From Scalesia atractyloides (lineage: Eukaryota > Streptophyta > Magnoliopsida > Asterales > Asteraceae): a DNA stretch of 64,000 nt. The notes under the pieces were generated by a model that saw only the letters and a program-made list of their open reading frames with translations, did no database searches and was not told the DNA's origin. Of this stretch, positions 59,249 to 64,000 are shown piece by piece; within the stretch, counting starts at the first letter, position 1; every line of letters starts with the position of its first letter. Where the stretch lies: positions 28,089,857-28,153,856 of the forward strand of contig CAMTDV010000013.1 in NCBI GenBank assembly GCA_947069175.1, given 5' to 3'. The translations under genes were made by a program, and so were the position numbers.

Positions 59249-59461
59249 TGTAACATCCGTGTAAATCGGGTTTCAAAAACCCGCCCCTTTTGTTTCAATA
59301 AAAGAATATTTAATTACGTCGTTCGAGTATTTTTTTTATGGATTATATAATTGTTCAACTAATTCTAAAATAATGTAATAATTAATCAGCTAAATATTAA
59401 ATAAATATATCAAAAAATTGATTTAATTTAAAATAGACAAAATAATTGAAAACTCAAAAAT

Positions 59462-59548
59462 GGGGGGGGGGGGGGGGTGAACCGGGATCGAACTCGGGTT
59501 CTCCCGGTTACACGCACACACTACAAACACAACTGGACTACACACACC
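59462..59548 (-). other. tRNA-like unit with G16 run, antisense
   Basis: On minus, GAACCCGAGTTCGATCCCGG supplies the B-box region and GTGTGTAGTCCAGTTGTG an eroded A box. It is followed at once (59462-59477) by a run of 16 G on plus, that is C16 on the unit's strand, where other LTRs have short AT-rich text. Confidence 0.45.
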
Positions 59549-60074
59549 AGATGTGTTTATGTTGAAATCTTAAAACTCTTGTATGGAAAATAAGATGAAA
59601 CCTGCATTAGCGGCCGCAGTCAAAAAAACGCGTCTTCCCTCTCCTTTTTTTTAAATCTCCGACAGCTAGCTGTCATCTCTGCGATAAATGGCAATCACCC
59701 AACGCGGTTTCCTAAAACCAAACCCAAGCACCACTCTATAAATACCGAATGCAGCCCCCTCATCCAAAATCGCTCAGTCTTTCAATTCGTTCCTCCACTC
59801 ATAATCCCTCCCCTCTGTCGCCGGAATCCTCTGTTCACCGGAAGTCCCTGTTCGCCGGAATACAGCAGGAGCCGAAATCAGTCACCGCCGATTAAATCAA
59901 TTCGGTAGAATTTCTTGATACCTTGTTATAATATTATCTTAATTATCTCATTTAATCGTTTAAGGGAATTTGGAGAATGGTTTTAGACGGATGGAAGTTC
60001 TGGGTAAAAGAGTTTGAATGAAGAAGATGAAGTGCAGAGGTGTCTATATATATTTTACAAAGTGGGTTATAATC

Positions 60075-60489
60075 GGGTTAAGCACCCAAGCCCAACTGGT
60101 TGGGTCGGGTGCAAACCAAACACATGGCGCCGGTTCGAAACTCTCTTACACACCGGCCGGACACTTTAAATCTCTTTTTTGAAATTCACCTTTTCTGTAT
60201 AACCTAACTAGTATATAAGTATATTATAAATGCATGTATAGCCGGGTTAGACACCCAGCCCAGTTGGTCGGGCTGGGTGCCTCACACCGTCAAGACGGGT
60301 TCGAGTCCCCTGGTTATCACCGGTTCGACCCAATATAATCATTTTTAAATTTAATTAAAATTTAATAAATCTAAGAAGTGTAAAAGAATAATTAAAATCC
60401 AGAATATGTCGGGTTAGACACGTAGCTCAGTTGGAAGAGCTGCGTGCACGTGAACGTGAGGTCTCGGGTTCGAATCTTGATACACGCTG
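60075..60489 (+). other. tRNA-like array in the 59 kb LTR
   Basis: Units are at 60075-60156, 60244-60323 and 60411-60489. Unit 2 has arms CACCCAGCCC/GGGCTGGGTG, unlike LTR 2 in sequence yet perfectly paired. Unit 3 has CGTAGCTCAGTTGGAAGAGC, a strong A box, and GGTTCGAATCTTG, a B box. Confidence 0.62.
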
Positions 60490-61017
60490 CCAACTCCATC
60501 ATCGAACCGGTCTGACACCACCTTGTCAGACTGACAAGTTTTTTTTTAAATAATATATATATATATATATATATATATTATTTTATTTTTATTTTTATTT
60601 TATGGATTTATATTAATATTTAAGCTGAAAATCAATTAAAATGCTTAAAAATATAATTTCAAAGGTTTTAACATATCAATAAAAATCACAAAAATAACTT
60701 AAAAATCTAAACAAAGGTTTTTAACCGAAATATTAATTTATTTATTTATCGGCATATCGCGTTATTATTTTAGGTTAGTACTCTTTCGTCGGTCGAATTC
60801 TCAACTCGTGCGCACTCATCATCAACCAAGAATACGCACCCACTGTGAGTGAATCTCTACAAATTCCCCGTTTTAATCACGTTTTGGGGTGTATCATGTG
60901 TCGTATCATTTCTTTATTTTATTTAACACTTGTGCCTATATCATTTCGTGATCAAATGTGTATTGCTTGTAGTGTGGTTTATATGTGGATACATTTTATC
61001 ATTTCAGTACTCATTTC

Positions 61018-61105
61018 ATTAGGCCCATCAGTTCCTCGTGGGATACGGGTTGAGCATCAGGTGCCTCATTAGATCGGCTCTGTTTAATTGAGCCTTGATC
61101 TCAGA
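61018..61105 (+). other. Hairpin module in the 59 kb LTR
   Basis: AGGCCCATCAGTTCCTCGTG with CTCGT/ACGGG arms and outer AGGC/GCCT is followed by GATCGGCTC...GAGCCTTGATC. In the tandem element the second inverted repeat is absent from the LTR here but present in the hairpin array after gag. Confidence 0.55.
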
Positions 61106-61524
61106 TACATCATCATTCATGTCATATATTCATTCAGTGTGGTTTGTGATTGGTTACATATATACATTTGCTCACATGTGATTTATGCACAATTTTATTT
61201 AAATAAACATAAAAAATCAATTATTTAAATGTTTATCAAGGTTCACTCGCCAACTTTTGTTGACCCAAAATTTCCTCTGTTTTACGCATGATACAGGTGA
61301 TCAAGTTGAGGAAAGAAACACTTAGGATGGCCTAGAAGAATAAACAAGTTATTTCGTTGGAACAAGCATTTAGATTTTTATTTGTGTTTGTTTGAAAATT
61401 TTGTTGGATATTTAAATTTTAATTTTAATTTAATAAATATGAAACTTTTTAGTAAATATCATGAACTTTGGTGATAACTCAATCATGCCCCGACTTTTAT
61501 TCCGCTGCGGGTCGGGGTGTGACA

Positions 61525-62355
61525 GATTGGTATCAGAGCTTGTGACTATAGGGATATAGGATAGGTTATTAGACCTTTAGAGCCTATACTATAGTTGATA
61601 GATTTAAATTGTTTATGTGTTACATGCAAAATTCATGATGTTTATATGTTTCATGTTAATATTCACACACAACATTATGCAAACATTTTCACAAGTACAT
61701 GTTAATATGCAATGCTCATCATAGATCATACCCTCATATCATATCATATCTATGAAAGCACACACCTCACAATTTCACAATTTCTGTTATTTCTTTTCGA
61801 AGATTTTTGCAATGTTTTCATATTTTTTCAATCACATCAAAGTGAGTTTTCACGACGGGCATGTAGTAACTGGAAGGGTACGAGTACCGGTAGTCGGAAC
61901 GCTCTGTCTAGGCTTGGCATTCGTATAAATCCAAAATAAAGGACCAGTTTGCCTACCTGGGGACTAACGATGAGAGTACGAAGGACCTATTAGGCCAAAG
62001 CACGCTATACCAAACGTCGTGTGAACTAACCCCACTTTGAGCTGTCATTGTGTCCACACCTGGACACCCTCCGACCATAGATCTCGCAATTATGTTTTAC
62101 GATTTTCATTCGGGTGGTGCGAGTGTTAACCCGTCGACACCAATGTGAATCCTACCAAGCCCAATAGACATGGGGGCCCACATGACTACACAGGCAATGG
62201 TATGGGGGACATTTGGAGGATCAAACATGAGCAAACCCAAGACATCCTATGGATGTAGTTAAATTATTTTCAGTTATGTTGTTTTCATTCTTTTTACGAC
62301 ACATGACACCTAGGAAATTCTTGAACTCCCAATCTCCCTACATATATTTATGTAG
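61525..62355 (+). other. 5' leader of the 59 kb element
   Basis: It contains the PBS at 61528-61539, the post-PBS stem at 61544-61596, the conserved block at 61850-62000 (GGGTACGAGTACC palindrome) and CATCCTATGGATG at about 62241-62257. Confidence 0.75.
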
Positions 62356-63655
62356 ATGTCTGCTAGGCAATTACGTGGAGGTAGAAGGTCAGGAAAGTCA
62401 AACGAACGCTTGGCCACGCAAATTGCTAAACAAATGGCCGCAGTGCTTCCTGACATCGTACTACAAGTTCAGCAAGCTCTCACCGCTAATCCCATCAACT
62501 CTCCCAACCAAGAAGACCAAAGCGTCGCCAACCCTCCTCCCAAAACCCCTAAATGCACCTACAAACACTTCAAGTCCTGCGATCCCCCAAAATATGAAGG
62601 GACTGAAGGTGTCACCGCTCTCCTCCACTGGTTTGAGGAGATGGAAAACACCTTTCTCAATTGCGACTGTCCTGAGGACCGTAAGGTACATTACGCGACT
62701 GGAAATTGTTTGGGATAGCCCTTACCTGATGGAACACGGAAAAAGGAAAGTGAGGTGTAGACGATGCCATATCCTTATCATGGGGGAATTAAGAGAGATC
62801 ATGACAACACGCTTCTGCCCCAGAAGCGAGATCAAGAAGCTTGAAGATGAATTCCATTATCTAAAGCAAAAGGAAGGAGATCACACCTCCTACAACAAGA
62901 GGTTTCTTGAGTTGAACCAAATGGTTCCCAATCTGTTCACCCCATTATACCGCCTAATTGAACACTACATTCGAGGCTCCCTCGAAAATCCAAGATTCGG
63001 TTTTAAGCACTTCGCCTGCAACACTCGAAGCCGCAATGGAGGTAGCTACGGAACTCACTGAAAATCGCATTCGAAATGGCAAATTTAAAGATGAGAAGAA
63101 GAAAACACCCATTGAGACCCCAATTCCAAACCACTCAGGTTCATCCTCGAAGTTTGCTGGTAAGAGGAAGCGAAATGGCAAGAACTTTGCTGTTACCCAA
63201 ACCAACCCTCCCATCACTGCTGCTCCAATCACGCAAGTCGCCCCTCCAGCCGCACCATTCAAAAGGCCATACACTGGCACACACCCAAAGTGTAACCGTT
63301 GCCAATACCATCACCCTCCTGAAAACCCTTGCCAACATTGCACAAGTTGTGGCCGTGCGAGTCACACTATCCAAACTTGCCGTACCCTTCAGCGATCGAA
63401 CCGTAGTCAACCTCCAACCCAAACCCAAAATCAAATGGTGGGCCAAGCCCAACAACCCTTACTTCTACACCTGCACAACTCGCAGCCCAACCTTACTACC
63501 AACCCAACTACCCCATGATGCAATCCATGCGAGCCTGTTTCAATTGTGGGGACACAAACCACTTCAGGAATACTTGCCCACGCCTGGTGAACATCATCCA
63601 TGCCCAAGCTCAAGCAAACCGGTAAACCAAGCTAACCAAGCTCCTCCACCTGCTA
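62356..63655 (+). pseudogene. gag: gag of the 59 kb element (stops and frameshifts)
   Basis: The ATG at 62356 begins MSARQLRGGRR. The capsid has YEGTEG and WFEEMENTF, then a frameshift near 62705. The continuing frame has TGA in place of the Trp of ALTWWN (about 62729) and TGA after EKGK (about 62756), the second at the same codon as the TGA in copies 1 and 2. FCPRSEIKKLEDEF and RLIEHYIRG follow, a frameshift near 62980, LEAAMEVATELTE, a Cys/His motif CNRCQYHHPPENPCQHC, a frameshift near 63470, then CCHC knuckle CFNCGDTNHFRNTCP (about 63538-63582). Confidence 0.85.
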
Positions 63656-64000
63656 GAGGAAAAGCTTTCAATATCAACGCTAACCAAACCAGGGCTGACA
63701 ACAATGTGGTCAACGGTACGTTTCTCGTAAATGGTAGTTATGCATCCATATTATTCGATACTAGTGCGGATAAGAGCTTTGTGTCTTTAGAATTCGAATC
63801 TATTCTCGACCAACCTCGTGATAATCTCGTTGAATCTCTGACGGTGGAAGTTGCTGATGGAAAACCCACTTCATTAAGTTCTATTATACGCGATTGTACT
63901 CTCACCCTAAATGATCATGATTTTTTAATTGATCTCATTCCTATGAAATTGGGAAGTTTCGATGTTATCATCGGCATGGACTGGCTCAGCCAGCATCACG
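63656..64000 (+). pseudogene. pro: Aspartic protease start, cut by window edge
   Basis: ARGKAFNINAN leads into FLVNGSYASILFDTSADKSF and later LGSFDVIIGMDWLSQ, the two conserved protease motifs. The active-site triad reads DTS where DTG or DSG is expected, a single G-to-A change, so this copy is probably inactive. RT and integrase should follow beyond 64000. Confidence 0.8.

Larger units (their letters stand above)
59249..61524 (+). repeat. 5' LTR of the 59 kb element
   Basis: The LTR is 2276 bp, from TGTAACATCCGTG to GGTGTGACA. It has all lineage modules in order: antisense tRNA-like unit, sense array, CACTGTGAGTGAATC block (60840), GTTTTGGGGTGTATC (60880), hairpin module and GATCGGCTC inverted repeat (61018-61105). 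Confidence 0.92.
59249..64000 (+). mobile_element. Gag-lineage element with protease, runs off window
   Basis: 5' LTR is 59249-61524, PBS core 61528-61539, then leader, gag (62356 on) and the start of protease (about 63656 on). Unlike the two gag-only elements it keeps gag joined to protease, so it probably represents the autonomous form. gag carries stops and frameshifts, so this copy is decayed. Confidence 0.88.

Overview
This is repeat-rich plant nuclear DNA and I see no intact host gene. Nearly everything is LTR retrotransposon, mostly Ty3/gypsy, with initiator-Met-tRNA primer-binding sites (TGGTATCAGAGC). The families resemble those of large Asteraceae genomes; the host assignment is inference.

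Layout. 1-13406 (+) is a tandem LTR-internal-LTR-internal-LTR array of a gag-only Ty3/gypsy element whose two internal regions are almost identical. 13407-15553 is a truncated LTR of a related element in inverse orientation. 15554-31410 is a patchwork: an LTR-like end at 17944, relics of a minus-strand host gene (about 18566-21428), degenerate repeats and a solo LTR (26311-28713) with a 5-bp target duplication. 31416-39688 (-) is a complete gag-only element flanked by AACAA; it keeps an integrase tail and so looks like a deletion derivative of an autonomous element. 40740-41260 and 42252-43194 are older LTR pieces. 43195-54868 (-) is a decayed chromovirus with gag, protease, RT, RNase H, integrase and chromodomain, plus an extra ORF upstream of gag; its 3' LTR carries a Cassandra TRIM (45485-46390) with 5S-like sequence. 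54869-58750 holds small non-autonomous repeats. 59249-64000 (+) is the 5' LTR, leader, gag and protease start of another gag-lineage element that runs off the window.

Main biological signal. The LTRs of the gag lineage (LTR at 4260, LTR at 10731, inverted fragment, solo LTR, both LTRs of the 31-39 kb element, LTR at 59249) all carry the same arrangement of tRNA-like modules with A-box-like and B-box-like sequence: one unit near the U3 start in antisense, then three or four sense units about 1 kb further in. The sense units contain long hairpins whose sequence differs while pairing is kept. The same elements carry further candidate RNA structures: an array of five 61-nt hairpins downstream of gag with compensatory and G-U changes, a hairpin module near the LTR 3' end, and a stem just after the primer-binding site. 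Together these suggest a retrotransposon lineage that uses structured RNA and perhaps RNA polymerase III signals inside its LTRs, in parallel with the 5S promoter of Cassandra found in the same window. Transcription and function cannot be shown from sequence alone.
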